Numbered from the stretch's first letter, positions 31,391 through 41,341 are shown. The stretch is 64,000 nt of DNA from Krasilnikovia cinnamomea (GCF_004217545.1 NZ_SHKY01000001.1:2356001-2420000), one strand, 5' to 3'. Numbers and translations: made by a program. Notes: a model not told the origin generated them from the letters alone.

Positions 31391-32179
31391 ATGACGGACT
31401 CGCTGCTCGTCGACCGCACCGATGCGGTCGTCACCCTGACGCTCAACCGGCCCGACGCGATGAACGCCCTCGACGTCGATCTCAAGGAGGCGCTGCGGGA
31501 CACCCTCGCCGCGCTGGAGACCGACAAGTCCTGCCGGGCCGTCGTGCTGGCCGGTGCGGGCAACGCCTTCTGTGTCGGTCAGGACCTGCGCGAGCACGCG
31601 GGGACCCTGTCCTCCGGCTCCACCGACCTGGACACGGTGCGCGCCCACTACAACCCGATCGCCCAGCGGCTGGCCAGCCTGCCCAAGCCGGTGGTCGCCG
31701 CCGTACGGGGCACGGCCGCCGGGGCGGGTGCCTCGCTGGCGCTGCTGGCGGACTTCCGCATCGGCGGCCCGCGCACCACGTTCCTGATGGCGTTCGCGAA
31801 CGTCGGGCTGGCGGGCGACACCGGGATCAGCTGGTCGCTGCCGCGCATCGTCGGGCACGCCCGGGCGCTGGAGCTGCTGCTGCTGGCCGAGCCGGTGCGC
31901 GCGGAGCGGTGCGCCGAACTGGGCCTGCTCAGCCGCCTGCTCGACGACGACGACCAGGTGCTGCCGGTGGCCCAGGAGCTGGCCGCGCGGCTGGCGGCGG
32001 GGCCGACGGTCGCGTACGGCGCGATCAAGAGGGAGCTGTCCATCGCCGACGCCGGGACGCTTTCGGACGCGCTGGCCGCCGAGGCGCAGGCGCAGGCGAT
32101 CTGCGGCGGGACCGCGGATCACCGGGACGCGGTGGCCGCCTTCGTGGCCAAGCAGAGGCCGGTGTTCCAGGGCCGCTGA
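31391..32179 (+). CDS. Enoyl-CoA hydratase/isomerase
   Basis: A 262-residue crotonase-fold enzyme acting on acyl-CoA double bonds. It shows VTLTLNRPDAMNALDVDLKE, the oxyanion-hole segment AGNAFCVGQDLREH, VVAAVRGTAAGAGASLALLA, and GLAGDTGISWSLPRIVGHAR. The position of hydratase Glu is occupied by Asp/Gly in LAGDTG, as in isomerase-like or PaaG-like members, so isomerase activity is possible. It follows the PaaX-type gene by 30 bases and is probably its target. Confidence 0.87.
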   Translation: MTDSLLVDRTDAVVTLTLNRPDAMNALDVDLKEALRDTLAALETDKSCRAVVLAGAGNAFCVGQDLREHAGTLSSGSTDLDTVRAHYNPIAQRLASLPKPVVAAVRGTAAGAGASLALLADFRIGGPRTTFLMAFANVGLAGDTGISWSLPRIVGHARALELLLLAEPVRAERCAELGLLSRLLDDDDQVLPVAQELAARLAAGPTVAYGAIKRELSIADAGTLSDALAAEAQAQAICGGTADHRDAVAAFVAKQRPVFQGR

Positions 32180-32280
32180 GGCGGTGACGTTCGTGGGGCC
32201 ACGGCGTACGTACCGCCGTGGCCTCATGATCATCAGCCCGCGATATGAGTCAATTGAGATAGAGACATTTAACAATGTGA

Positions 32281-33162
<882 letters not shown>

Positions 33163-33226
33163 CCCACGAAGCCGCGGCCGCGCACGCTGCGGCTGGCAAC
33201 CCCGGCGCGATCCGCACGCGCACCGC

Positions 33227-33257
33227 ACGGCCCCGGGACACGGCGTTCCGGGGCCGT
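33227..33257 (+). terminator. Hairpin terminator after the trypsin gene
   Basis: Stem ACGGCCCCGG / CCGGGGCCGT (10 bp) with an 11-base loop, 64 bases after the protease stop and before the convergent gene ending at 33359. Confidence 0.65.
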
Positions 33258-33358
33258 CGCGTGCGTGCGACGCCGCCCGCATCAGCCGGAAGTTCTCCTG
33301 CGTCGCTCAACGCGATCGCGCCGTCCGAGCGGACCGCGCGGCGGACAGGGCGGCCGCG

Positions 33359-33892
33359 TCAGTCCTCGTCGTCCTCCTCCGGGTCGAGGTTGGCCTCCTC
33401 GCCCAGCACGAACGCCTGCATCGCGAGTTCGTCATTGGTCGGCGACACGAACGCGGGCAGCTCGGCCGGGCCCAGCTCCCGCACGTACGACCAGAACTGC
33501 CGGACCGCCTCGGCGGGAGTGGTCGCCTCGATCGGCAGGTCCACACTGACCAGCCACGTGCGCTGGTCGCGGTCGCCGCCGAGGCGGGCCGCCACCTGAC
33601 GGAACCGCTCCTCGTCGACCTCGGTCACCGCGGCGTCGAGACTCAGCCCCGTAGCCGGGACCGGCTCGTCGAAGGCCCGCCGCCGGTACGCGATCACCAC
33701 CTGGTCGCCGGACTCCTTCGCGACCGACCCCAACGCCACCACCACCGGCTGGTCGCCGCCCGCGAGGAGCAGCACCTCGTCGCCCTGGCCCGGTTGAGCC
33801 CGGGGCGATCCGGCCACGGTCAGGGTGTCGTGGTGGAACAGCCGCTCGGTCGCCCACGTGTCCGCCGGGATGATCACCGCCCAGTGCGCCAT
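33359..33892 (-). CDS. Conserved hypothetical protein
   Basis: About 177 residues from ATG 33892 (MAHWAVIIPADTWATERLFH). It has no signal peptide or membrane helix. A mixed alpha/beta body (GDEVLLLAGGDQPVVVALGS, VVIAYRRRAFDEPVPATG) ends in an acidic tail (NLDPEEDDED). The first half with VLLLAGGDQP resembles an EVE/PUA-like small-molecule or RNA-binding fold, but I cannot confirm this. An ATG at 33901 is an alternative start. It ends a leftward gene cluster with tag. Confidence 0.65.
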   Translation of the reverse strand: MAHWAVIIPADTWATERLFHHDTLTVAGSPRAQPGQGDEVLLLAGGDQPVVVALGSVAKESGDQVVIAYRRRAFDEPVPATGLSLDAAVTEVDEERFRQVAARLGGDRDQRTWLVSVDLPIEATTPAEAVRQFWSYVRELGPAELPAFVSPTNDELAMQAFVLGEEANLDPEEDDED

Positions 33893-33918
33893 GCGCACCA
33901 TCACATCACGGCCACGGA

Positions 33919-34521
33919 TCAGCGGACGTGGCACCCGGCCAGGTGGTCGTCGACCATCCCGGTGGCCTGCATCAGCGCGTACGCCGTGGTCGGACCGACG
34001 AAGCGGAAGCCACGCCGCTTCAGCTCCCGGGCCATCGCGGTGGACTCCACGGTGGTGGCGGGCACGTCGGCGCGGGTGACCGGCCGCGGGCGGCGCGACG
34101 GGGGCGCGAACGACCACAGCAGCGCGGCCAGACCGCCCGCCAGCTCCGCGGCGACCCGGGCGTTGTGCACGGTGGCCTCGATCTTCATCCGGTTACGCAC
34201 GATGCCCGCGTCGGACAGCAGGCGGGCCGCGTCCGCCTCCGTGTACCCCGCCACCACGGCGATGGCGAAGCCGTCGAACGCCCGCCGGAACGCCTCACGC
34301 TTGCGCAGGATGGTGAGCCAGGACAACCCGGACTGGAACGCCTCCAGGCTCATCCGCTCGAAGAGGGCGTCGTCGCCGCGCACCGGCCGCCCCCACTCCT
34401 GGTCGTGGTAGGCGACGTATTCCGCGGCGCTGGCACCCCAGGCACAGCGGGGGTGGCCGTCGGCACCCAGCACGAGCCCGTCCGCGAGGGGCGCGGCGGT
34501 CCGGTTCGAAGCGTCCGTCAT
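33919..34521 (-). CDS. tag: DNA-3-methyladenine glycosylase I
   Basis: A 200-residue base-excision repair enzyme that removes 3-methyladenine. Family features are RCAWGASAAEYVAYHDQEWG with the zinc Cys and His, FERMSLEAFQSGLSWLTILR, and RGFRFVGPTTAYALMQATGM followed by DDHLAGCHVR with the second His/Cys pair. All four zinc-snap ligands are present. The ATG at 34521 gives standard length apart from a 20-residue extension; no clear ribosome site precedes it. Confidence 0.92.
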   Translation of the reverse strand: MTDASNRTAAPLADGLVLGADGHPRCAWGASAAEYVAYHDQEWGRPVRGDDALFERMSLEAFQSGLSWLTILRKREAFRRAFDGFAIAVVAGYTEADAARLLSDAGIVRNRMKIEATVHNARVAAELAGGLAALLWSFAPPSRRPRPVTRADVPATTVESTAMARELKRRGFRFVGPTTAYALMQATGMVDDHLAGCHVR

Positions 34522-34568
34522 GGGCGCGACGGTACGGCGCGGCACCGACATTTCGCAGCAGGGTCGGA

Positions 34569-35075
34569 TCACGCCGGTCGCGGCAGGGCACCCTGCTCGA
34601 CCAACCGGGCGAACTTCTTCAGCACACCCGTGAAGCCCAGCTTCGAGCCCGGCCAGAGCACCGGCCAGGCCAGCCGCCCGGCGGCGCCGCCGGGCAGGTG
34701 GAACCATTCGTGCATCACGACCTGCGTACGCCCGCCCGCCATCGGCGTGCACCGCATCGAGCCGGGCCCGCGCAGCACCTTGCCGCAGTGCACGACCCGC
34801 ACCTCGTACGGCGCGTCCACCCGCACGACCCGCAGTTCGTCGCGCAGCACGGCCGGGCCGAGGGCGGTGACCGCCTCGACCAGGCTGCCCTCGCCGCCGT
34901 CACCCTCGACCACGCGGACCGTGGTGAACGGGATCCAGAGCGACTGGCTCTCCCAGTCCAGGAACGCGGCGAAGACCTGTGCGGCGGGCGCGTCGACGAT
35001 CACCGTGGCGGTCATCTCCCCGGCGCCCGGCCGGGCGGCGTCACCGTAGTTCTGGACCGGGTCCGGGGAGCTCAC
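34569..35075 (-). CDS. SRPBCC family protein
   Basis: A 168-residue START/Bet v1-like hydrophobic-pocket protein. It shows MTATVIVDAPAAQVFAAFLD, then WESQSLWIPFTTVRV and TQVVMHEWFHLPGGAAGRLA with the long C-terminal helix (LGFTGVLKKFARLVEQGAL). The GTG at 35075 has GGAG five bases upstream and overlaps the DivIVA-like stop by four bases (GTGA), so the two genes are coupled. The ligand is unknown. Confidence 0.85.
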   Translation of the reverse strand: MSSPDPVQNYGDAARPGAGEMTATVIVDAPAAQVFAAFLDWESQSLWIPFTTVRVVEGDGGEGSLVEAVTALGPAVLRDELRVVRVDAPYEVRVVHCGKVLRGPGSMRCTPMAGGRTQVVMHEWFHLPGGAAGRLAWPVLWPGSKLGFTGVLKKFARLVEQGALPRPA

Positions 35076-35809
35076 CGGCGCTCCACCGGCGCCTCGCTGC
35101 CGGTGCCGTGCGGCGGGGCGGGATGCGGCAGGACGGCGTCGGGCGGCAGCCCCGCCACCACGGCCTGGGGATCCTCGACGGCGTGACGATCCTGGTGCGC
35201 CTCCGCACCGCCCTCCCCGCCGACCCCGACCCCGGCCTCGGCACCGATGAGCCCGGCACCAGCGAGCCCGGCACCGGCAGGCCCAGCATCACCACGAGCC
35301 CCAGCATCACCACGAGCCCCAGCGTCACCAGCGGTCCCGGACACAGCCGCGGCTGCGGGAGCCGCTACCGCGCCGTGGACCGTGTCCTCCCCGACCGGGA
35401 CCTGCGCGGGCGTCGGGCCCTCGTCGGCGGGCCCCGGCTCGGCGGCCGGTGCGACCGCGGCCTCGCGCGCGCGGCGCAGCACGTCCGCGTCGGCGATCCG
35501 GCCCTCCCGTAGCGCCTGCACCTCGGCCTCCAGCACCCCGATCAGCTCGCTCTTGTACCCGACGTCGTATGCGGCCCGCTGCAGGGCCTGGTCGACCTGC
35601 GACATGCGGTACCCGCGCACGGCGGTGTCGAACCTGGTCTGAATGATGTCGTCCTCGCCGAGCGGGCGGTCGCTGGGCAGCGGCACGGCCCGGCCGTCCG
35701 GCTCCACGCGGGTCAGCCCGGGGTCACCGCCGCTCACCATCACGGTCACCCCGAACACGATCGCCGCGACGACCAGAGCCACGACGATGAAGAGCAGAAG
35801 CTGACCCAT
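35072..35809 (-). CDS. DivIVA-domain membrane protein with Gly/Ala-rich tail
   Basis: About 245 residues: an N-terminal membrane helix (MGQLLLFIVVALVVAAIVFG), then a DivIVA-like motif (DDIIQTRFDTAVRGYRMSQV, DQALQRAAYDVGYKSEL) and a short coiled coil (IGVLEAEVQALREGRI), followed by a Gly/Ala-rich tail with GDAGAR hexapeptide repeats. DivIVA motifs bind curved membrane and organise the cell pole in actinobacteria; short membrane-anchored versions have unknown roles. The ATG at 35809 removes an implausible 15-residue extension. Confidence 0.82.
   Translation of the reverse strand: MGQLLLFIVVALVVAAIVFGVTVMVSGGDPGLTRVEPDGRAVPLPSDRPLGEDDIIQTRFDTAVRGYRMSQVDQALQRAAYDVGYKSELIGVLEAEVQALREGRIADADVLRRAREAAVAPAAEPGPADEGPTPAQVPVGEDTVHGAVAAPAAAAVSGTAGDAGARGDAGARGDAGPAGAGLAGAGLIGAEAGVGVGGEGGAEAHQDRHAVEDPQAVVAGLPPDAVLPHPAPPHGTGSEAPVERR
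35283..35336. repeat. 18-bp tandem repeats in the DivIVA-like gene
   Basis: Three 18-base units (starts near 35285, 35303 and 35321) encode GDAGAR-type hexapeptides on the minus strand. The first two are identical, so the array is recent or gene-converted. Confidence 0.8.
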
Positions 35810-35902
35810 GCGCACGATGTTGGCACGAGCCGCTGAGCGTGGCGAGCCCGCCACCCCGGCCCGTCCGCCACGCGGGCCGGACGATCACCGGATCGGCGAG
35901 CG

Positions 35903-36280
35903 TCAGGTCCAGGTCAGGATCTTCTTGCGCCAGGCGTAGAGAATGCCCAGCGCCAGCACGGCCACGAAGATGCCCATCTCCACGACGCTGACGAGCCCGA
36001 AGCCGGGGCGGTCGAAGACCACCGCCCACGGGAAGAGGAAGACCGCCTCGACCGCGAACAACACGTACAGGTACGCGTACACGTAGTAACGGATCTGGGC
36101 CTGTGCCCAGTCGCCGCCGACCGGGTCGATGCCGCACTCGTACGCGATGCGCTTGCCCGCCGGCTCGGCCGGCCGGGCCGGGCGCAGCAGCCGGTTCGCG
36201 CCGAACGCGCCCACGAAGACCAGCACGCCCGCCGCCATCACCAGGCCCAGCGTGGCGTAGGAACCCAGGTAGCCGTCCAC
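35903..36280 (-). CDS. nuoA: Orphan NADH-quinone oxidoreductase subunit A
   Basis: A 125-residue, three-helix membrane subunit of complex I. KRIAYECGIDPVGGDWAQAQ contains the conserved ECG motif of the quinone-site loop, and IRYYVYAYLYVLFAVEAVFL and FPWAVVFDRPGFGLVSVVEM are typical. It stands alone: no other nuo gene lies on either side. The divergent korAB genes are the neighbours. In S. coelicolor a second partial nuo cluster lies next to korAB (my recollection), so this may be a remnant of that cluster or a specialised subunit. Confidence 0.9.
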   Translation of the reverse strand: MDGYLGSYATLGLVMAAGVLVFVGAFGANRLLRPARPAEPAGKRIAYECGIDPVGGDWAQAQIRYYVYAYLYVLFAVEAVFLFPWAVVFDRPGFGLVSVVEMGIFVAVLALGILYAWRKKILTWT

Positions 36281-36548
36281 GGCCGCAGCCTAGCGAACAC
36301 GCGCGTGGCCGGGCGTACCGAGCGGGGCGGGGGCCGGCAGGATACGCCAACCCGCGGCCCGACGCGCCACGGGATGGAACCGATTGGTTCAGGTGTGCCT
36401 TGCCTGGCTACTGTGGTCAACGGTCCGCGACCGGACAGCCTCCCGCCCGGAATGGGTAAGGAGCACCGACGTAGGCTGTAACTGACAGATTTGCGGGCCG
36501 GCTCATCGACGCGCACACCCGCCGGCACGCTCCATCAGGAGGTTTATC

Positions 36549-38432
36549 GTGGCCGAGCAGAGCGAGGTCACCAGCGAGATCGACACAGCGACCAAACGGG
36601 TCGAGCGGCTCGATCGGGTGGTGATCCGATTTGCGGGGGACTCTGGCGACGGCATGCAGCTCACGGGTGACCGATTCACCTCCGAGACTGCCCAACTCGG
36701 CAACGACATCTCCACGTTGCCGAACTTCCCCGCGGAGATCCGTGCTCCAGCCGGCACGCTGCCGGGCGTGTCGAGCTTCCAGGTGCACTTCGCGGACTAC
36801 GACATCCTGACCCCCGGCGACGCGCCCAACGTGCTCGTCGCGATGAACCCGGCGGCGCTCAAGGCCAACCTGAGCGACCTGCCCGCGGGCGCGGACATCA
36901 TCGTCAACACCGACGAGTTCACCAAGCGCAACCTCGCCAAGGTGGGGTACGCGGTGAGCCCCCTCGACGACGGCTCCCTCGACGGCTACGCGGTGCACCC
37001 GGTGGGGCTGACCTCCATGACGGTCGGCGCCCTGGCCGAGCTGAACGTGCCGAAGAAGGACGCCGAGCGCGCGAAGAACATGTTCGCCCTGGGCCTGCTC
37101 TCGTGGATGTACTCCCGGCCGTACTCCTCGACGCTGCGCTTCCTGGAACGCAAGTTCGCCAAGCGCCCCGACCTGGTCGCGGCGAACATCGCGGCGTTCC
37201 GGGCGGGCTGGAACTTCGGCGAGACGACCGAGGACTTCTCGGTCCGCTACGAGGTCAAGCCGGCCCGGATGGTGCCCGGCACGTACCGGAACATCACCGG
37301 CAACGCGGCGCTGGCGCTCGGGCTGGTCGCCGCGAGTGTGCGGTCGAAGCTGCCGCTGTTCCTCGGCGCGTACCCGATCACCCCGGCCTCGGACATCCTG
37401 CACGAGCTGAGCAAGCACAAGCGGTTCGGCATCACGACGATGCAGGCCGAGGACGAGATCGCCGCGGTCGGTGCGGCCCTGGGCGCCTCGTACGGTGGGG
37501 CGCTGGGTGTCACCACCACCTCGGGCCCCGGCGTGGCGCTCAAGGGCGAGACGATCTCCCTGGCCATCGCGCTGGAGCTGCCGCTGGTGATCGTCGACGT
37601 GCAGCGCGCCGGGCCGTCCACCGGCATGCCGACCAAGACCGAGCAGGCCGACCTCAACATGGCCCTGTACGGCCGCCACGGCGAGGCTCCGCTCGCGGTG
37701 ATCGCCCCGAAGTCGCCGTCCGACTGCTTCCACGCCGCGCTGGAGGCCGCCCGGATCGCCCTGACCTACCGGACCCCGGTCATCCTGCTCTCGGACAACT
37801 ACGTGGCGAACGGCTCCGAGCCGTGGCTGCTGCCCGACGTCGCCGAGCTGCCGGACCTGAGCGTCGAGTTCGCAACCGAGCCTAACGGCGAGGACGGCAA
37901 GTTCCTGCCGTACCTGCGGGACCCGGAGACGCTGGCCCGGCCGTGGGCGGTGCCCGGCACCGCGGGGCTGGAGCACCGCATCGGCGGTCTGGAGAAGGCG
38001 GACCGGACCGGCGACATCTCGTACGACCCGGCGAACCACGACTTCATGGTGCGTACCCGGGCCGCCCGGATCGAGGCCATCGAGGTGCCCGACGTCGCGG
38101 TCGAGGACCCGGACGACAACGCCCGGGTGCTGGTGCTCGGCTGGGGCTCCACGTACGGGCCGATCGGCGCCGCCTGCCGGGCCCTGCGCCACCGCGGCCT
38201 GCCCATCGCCCAGGCGCACCTGCGGCACCTCAGCCCACTGCCCGCCAACCTGGGCACGGTGCTGAAGTCGTACGACAAGGTGGTGATTCCGGAGATGAAT
38301 CTGGGCCAGCTCGCCCACGTCATCCGGGCGAGGTACCTGGTCGACGCGGTTCCCTTCAACCAGGTCAGCGGCCTGCCGTTCACGGCCGCGACGCTGGAGC
38401 ACATGCTCGAGGACGTGGTCAAGAATGGCTAG
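36549..38432 (+). CDS. korA: 2-oxoacid:ferredoxin oxidoreductase, alpha (gamma-alpha fusion)
   Basis: A 627-residue subunit of the oxygen-tolerant 2-oxoglutarate:ferredoxin oxidoreductase type. Residues 1-210 are the gamma domain (VVIRFAGDSGDGMQLTGDRF, NFPAEIRAPAGTLPGVSSFQ), residues 215 onward the alpha domain (ALALGLVAASVRSKLPLFLG, AYPITPASDILHELSKHKRF, GPSTGMPTKTEQADLNMALY). It makes succinyl-CoA and reduced ferredoxin, an alternative TCA step in actinobacteria. AGGAGG precedes the GTG start. It overlaps korB by eight bases. Confidence 0.95.
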   Translation: MAEQSEVTSEIDTATKRVERLDRVVIRFAGDSGDGMQLTGDRFTSETAQLGNDISTLPNFPAEIRAPAGTLPGVSSFQVHFADYDILTPGDAPNVLVAMNPAALKANLSDLPAGADIIVNTDEFTKRNLAKVGYAVSPLDDGSLDGYAVHPVGLTSMTVGALAELNVPKKDAERAKNMFALGLLSWMYSRPYSSTLRFLERKFAKRPDLVAANIAAFRAGWNFGETTEDFSVRYEVKPARMVPGTYRNITGNAALALGLVAASVRSKLPLFLGAYPITPASDILHELSKHKRFGITTMQAEDEIAAVGAALGASYGGALGVTTTSGPGVALKGETISLAIALELPLVIVDVQRAGPSTGMPTKTEQADLNMALYGRHGEAPLAVIAPKSPSDCFHAALEAARIALTYRTPVILLSDNYVANGSEPWLLPDVAELPDLSVEFATEPNGEDGKFLPYLRDPETLARPWAVPGTAGLEHRIGGLEKADRTGDISYDPANHDFMVRTRAARIEAIEVPDVAVEDPDDNARVLVLGWGSTYGPIGAACRALRHRGLPIAQAHLRHLSPLPANLGTVLKSYDKVVIPEMNLGQLAHVIRARYLVDAVPFNQVSGLPFTAATLEHMLEDVVKNG

Positions 38433-39477
38433 CCCAACCATCCCCGCGGGGCGTACCCCGCTGCAGCTCACCGCGAAGGACTTCAAGTCGGACCAGGAGG
38501 TCCGCTGGTGCCCGGGCTGCGGTGACTACGCGATCCTGGCCGCGGTGCAGGGCTTCATGCCCGAGCTGGGCATCGCCCGGGAGAACATCGTCTTCGTCTC
38601 GGGCATCGGCTGCTCGTCGCGCTTCCCGTACTACATGAACACGTACGGGATGCACTCGATCCACGGCCGCGCCCCCGCGATCGCGACCGGCCTGTCCTCC
38701 TCCCGCCCGGACCTGTCGGTGTGGGTGGTGACCGGCGACGGCGACGCGCTGTCGATCGGCGGCAACCACCTGATCCACGCACTGCGCCGCAACGTGAACC
38801 TGAAGATCCTGCTGTTCAACAACCGGATCTACGGCCTGACCAAGGGGCAGTACTCGCCCACCTCCGAGCTCGGCAAGATCACCAAGTCGACCCCGGCCGG
38901 GTCGGCGGACTCGCCGTTCAATCCGCTCTCGCTGGCGCTGGGCGCCGAGGCGACGTTCGTGGCCCGCACGATCGACTCCGACCGCAAGCACCTGCAGTCG
39001 GTGCTGCGGGCGGCGGCCGAGCACAAGGGCTCGGCGTTCGTGGAGATCTACCAGAACTGCAACATCTTCAACGACGGCGCGTTCGAGCTGATCAAGGATC
39101 CGGAGACCCGGGACGACCACCTGATCCGCCTGGAACAGGGTCAGCCGATCACGTTCGGCTCGCAGGGCCAGTTCTCCGTGGTGCATCCGGCGGGCGGCTT
39201 CGGGCTTCAGGTACGCGAGACCGCCGGGCTGGGCGACGAGCGGCCCGTGGTGCACGACGCGACCGTGGCCGAGCCCGCGTACGCGTTCGCGCTGTCCCGG
39301 CTGTCCGGCTCCGACCTGAACACCACGCCGATCGGGGTGTTCCGCGCGGTCGAGCGCCCGTCCTACGACGAGCTGCTCGCCAAGCAGCTCACGGACGCCA
39401 CGGCGGGATCCACCGGCACACCGGAGCAGATGCTGACCGACCTGCTGCACAGCGGGGACACCTGGGCGATCCTCTGA
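38425..39477 (+). CDS. korB: 2-oxoacid:ferredoxin oxidoreductase, beta subunit
   Basis: A 350-residue TPP- and [4Fe-4S]-binding subunit. It has VRWCPGCGDYAILAAVQGFM and SGIGCSSRFPYYMNTYGMHS (cluster cysteines), and VTGDGDALSIGGNHLIHALR with NVNLKILLFNNRIYGLTKGQ for thiamine diphosphate. It forms the catalytic unit with the preceding alpha subunit; overlap of eight bases ensures balanced translation. It ends four bases before the convergent potassium-channel stop. Confidence 0.95.
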   Translation: MASPTIPAGRTPLQLTAKDFKSDQEVRWCPGCGDYAILAAVQGFMPELGIARENIVFVSGIGCSSRFPYYMNTYGMHSIHGRAPAIATGLSSSRPDLSVWVVTGDGDALSIGGNHLIHALRRNVNLKILLFNNRIYGLTKGQYSPTSELGKITKSTPAGSADSPFNPLSLALGAEATFVARTIDSDRKHLQSVLRAAAEHKGSAFVEIYQNCNIFNDGAFELIKDPETRDDHLIRLEQGQPITFGSQGQFSVVHPAGGFGLQVRETAGLGDERPVVHDATVAEPAYAFALSRLSGSDLNTTPIGVFRAVERPSYDELLAKQLTDATAGSTGTPEQMLTDLLHSGDTWAIL

Positions 39478-39481
39478 CCCC

Positions 39482-40498
39482 TCAGACCACGACGCCGTTG
39501 GCCGGGGCGTCCTCGCTGCGGATGTAGACCAGCATGTCGCCGGTCTCGATCGCGACGGCGGCCTCCCCGCCCAGCGGCACCACCTTGCCCCGCCGGATCA
39601 GCGCCACCACGAGCGTGTCCAGCTCGCGCGGCTTGCGGCCGACCTCGTTGCGTTCCGCGGCACGCATCGCCAGCGCCATGCCCTGACCGGGGGTGAGCAG
39701 GTCCTCCACGACGTCGATCAGCGGCGGCGCGGTGGTGGTCAGGCCGAGCAGCCGGCCCGCGGTGGACGACGACACGATGACGTGGTGGGCGCCGCTCTGC
39801 TTGAGCAGGGCGGCGTTCTCCTGCTCGCGGACCGCGGCGATGATCCGTACCTGGCCGCCGGTCAACTGGCGCACGGTCAGGGAGATGAGCACCGACGCCT
39901 CGTCGGTGTCCGTGGCGATGATGACCGCCTTGCAGCTCTTGACGTGGGCCTCGTTGAGCACTGAGGAGCGGGTCGCGTTGCCCTCGATGGCGACGAGGCC
40001 GTCCGTGGCGGCGTGGCGCAGTGCGACGTCGCGGTTCTCGACGACGACGATGCGGGACTTGTCGAGGCCGTTCTCGAGCAGGGCCGTGACGGCCGAACGT
40101 CCCTTGGTGCCGTAGCCGCAGACGATGACGTGGTCCTTCAACTTGCGCCTCCACCTGGTGACCCGAAGGTTCTTCCGGTACTGCTCGGTGAGGACCTCGA
40201 GGGTCGTGCCGACCAGGATGATCAGGAACAGCACCCGGGCGGGCGTGATGAACATGATGTTCACCAGCCGCGCGTGCGGGGTGTACGGCGTGATGTCGCC
40301 GTAGCCGGTCGTGGAGAGCGATACGACCGCGTAGTAGAAGCAGTCGAGCAGCGAGAGGCCGTCCTCGTTGACGTCGCGGTAGCCGTCGCGGTCGGCGTAG
40401 ACCATGCCGACGGTCAGCAGGACAAGCAACAGGGCCGCGGCCGCCCGGATGCTGAGCGCGCGCAAGGGCCCCTGCCGGACCAGGGGAAGGTGGATCAC
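39482..40498 (-). CDS. Potassium channel with RCK (TrkA-N) domain
   Basis: A 338-residue two-helix K+ channel. TM1 is about residues 15-36, the pore has SLLDCFYYAVVSLSTTGYGD (filter TTGYGD), TM2 about 85-105 (FITPARVLFLIILVGTTLEV). The RCK domain follows with VIVCGYGTKGRSAVTALLEN (dinucleotide Gly-rich loop) and a C-terminal TrkA-C-like part (VVALIRRGKVVPLGGEAAVA). Gating is probably by nucleotide or ion binding to the ring. The GTG at 40498 is accepted. Confidence 0.93.
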   Translation of the reverse strand: MIHLPLVRQGPLRALSIRAAAALLLVLLTVGMVYADRDGYRDVNEDGLSLLDCFYYAVVSLSTTGYGDITPYTPHARLVNIMFITPARVLFLIILVGTTLEVLTEQYRKNLRVTRWRRKLKDHVIVCGYGTKGRSAVTALLENGLDKSRIVVVENRDVALRHAATDGLVAIEGNATRSSVLNEAHVKSCKAVIIATDTDEASVLISLTVRQLTGGQVRIIAAVREQENAALLKQSGAHHVIVSSSTAGRLLGLTTTAPPLIDVVEDLLTPGQGMALAMRAAERNEVGRKPRELDTLVVALIRRGKVVPLGGEAAVAIETGDMLVYIRSEDAPANGVVV

Positions 40499-40738
40499 GG
40501 TACGCCCGCCTGCACACGATCACGATAACCGGCGCGGTGCTGGTACCGGGCCCAGCGGGCCACTTGGATGGCACCACGAAATTTCAGGACATCACAATCG
40601 GCGACGGTACGGAATACCCAGCGATGCCTTCGGCGCACTCCAGCAGAAACCATTCACATGTTTGTATTAATTCTGCAATCTTTCGAACACTGAGGGTCAC
40701 CGGCCCTCACGAGGGGCCGCCCCCGCTGGAGGTCCCCG

Positions 40739-41254
40739 ATGCTCCGGTCCGCCCGCCGTACCCTCGTCGTCGCCCTGTCGTCGCTGGCCCTGCTCGTCCC
40801 CGCCGCCGCCGCGCACGCCGCCATCCCCGCCGACAAGCCGGCCGTGCTCTCCTCCTGGACCCAAACGACCACCGCCAGCACCAACGCCTGGAACGCCGCC
40901 CGCGTCGACCAGGGACGCTGGGCCGAATACCACTTCGACTGGTCCACCGACTACTGCTCGTCGAGCCCCGACAACCCGCTCGGCTTCGACTTCGCCCTCG
41001 CCTGCTGGCACCACGACTTCGGCTACCGCAACTACAAGGCGATCGGACAGTTCCCGGCCAATAAGGACCGGGTCGACTCCATGTTCTACGCCGACCTCAA
41101 GCGCAAGTGCGCCACCTACAGCGCCGCGCTGCAGCCGGCCTGCTACAGCCTCGCCTGGACGTACTACCAGGCGGTGCACATCTTCGGTTCGCTCGACGCG
41201 GTGCAGCGCGCCGACCTCGAACGGGCGGCGCAGCTCAAGGCCCACGCGGGCTGA
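40739..41254 (+). CDS. Secreted prokaryotic phospholipase A2
   Basis: A 171-residue exported calcium-dependent PLA2. Signal peptide: LRSARRTLVVALSSLALLVP to AHA. The mature part follows the S. violaceoruber enzyme closely: ADKPAVLSSWTQTTTASTNA, the Ca-loop region CSSSPDNPLGFDFALACWHH, the catalytic HDFGYRNYKAIGQF, and AWTYYQAVHIFG. The His-Asp pair and the four disulfide Cys are present. It cleaves the sn-2 ester of phospholipids outside the cell. GGAGG six bases upstream supports the ATG. The 240-base upstream gap is unusually AT-rich near 40630-40690 and likely holds its promoter. Confidence 0.94.
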   Translation: MLRSARRTLVVALSSLALLVPAAAAHAAIPADKPAVLSSWTQTTTASTNAWNAARVDQGRWAEYHFDWSTDYCSSSPDNPLGFDFALACWHHDFGYRNYKAIGQFPANKDRVDSMFYADLKRKCATYSAALQPACYSLAWTYYQAVHIFGSLDAVQRADLERAAQLKAHAG

Positions 41255-41269
41255 GCGCCCACCCCGAGC

Positions 41270-41308
41270 GCGGTCCGCAGCCGGTTCCCCCCGCCGGTTG
41301 CGGGCCGC
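41270..41308 (+). terminator. Hairpin terminator after phospholipase A2
   Basis: Imperfect 15-bp stem GCGGTCCGCAGCCGG / CCGGTTGCGGGCCGC (two G-U pairs) with a nine-base loop, between convergent stops at 41254 and 41342. Confidence 0.65.
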
Positions 41309-41341
41309 CCCTTTGCGCCGAGCCTCAGGGAGGTCGAGGCC

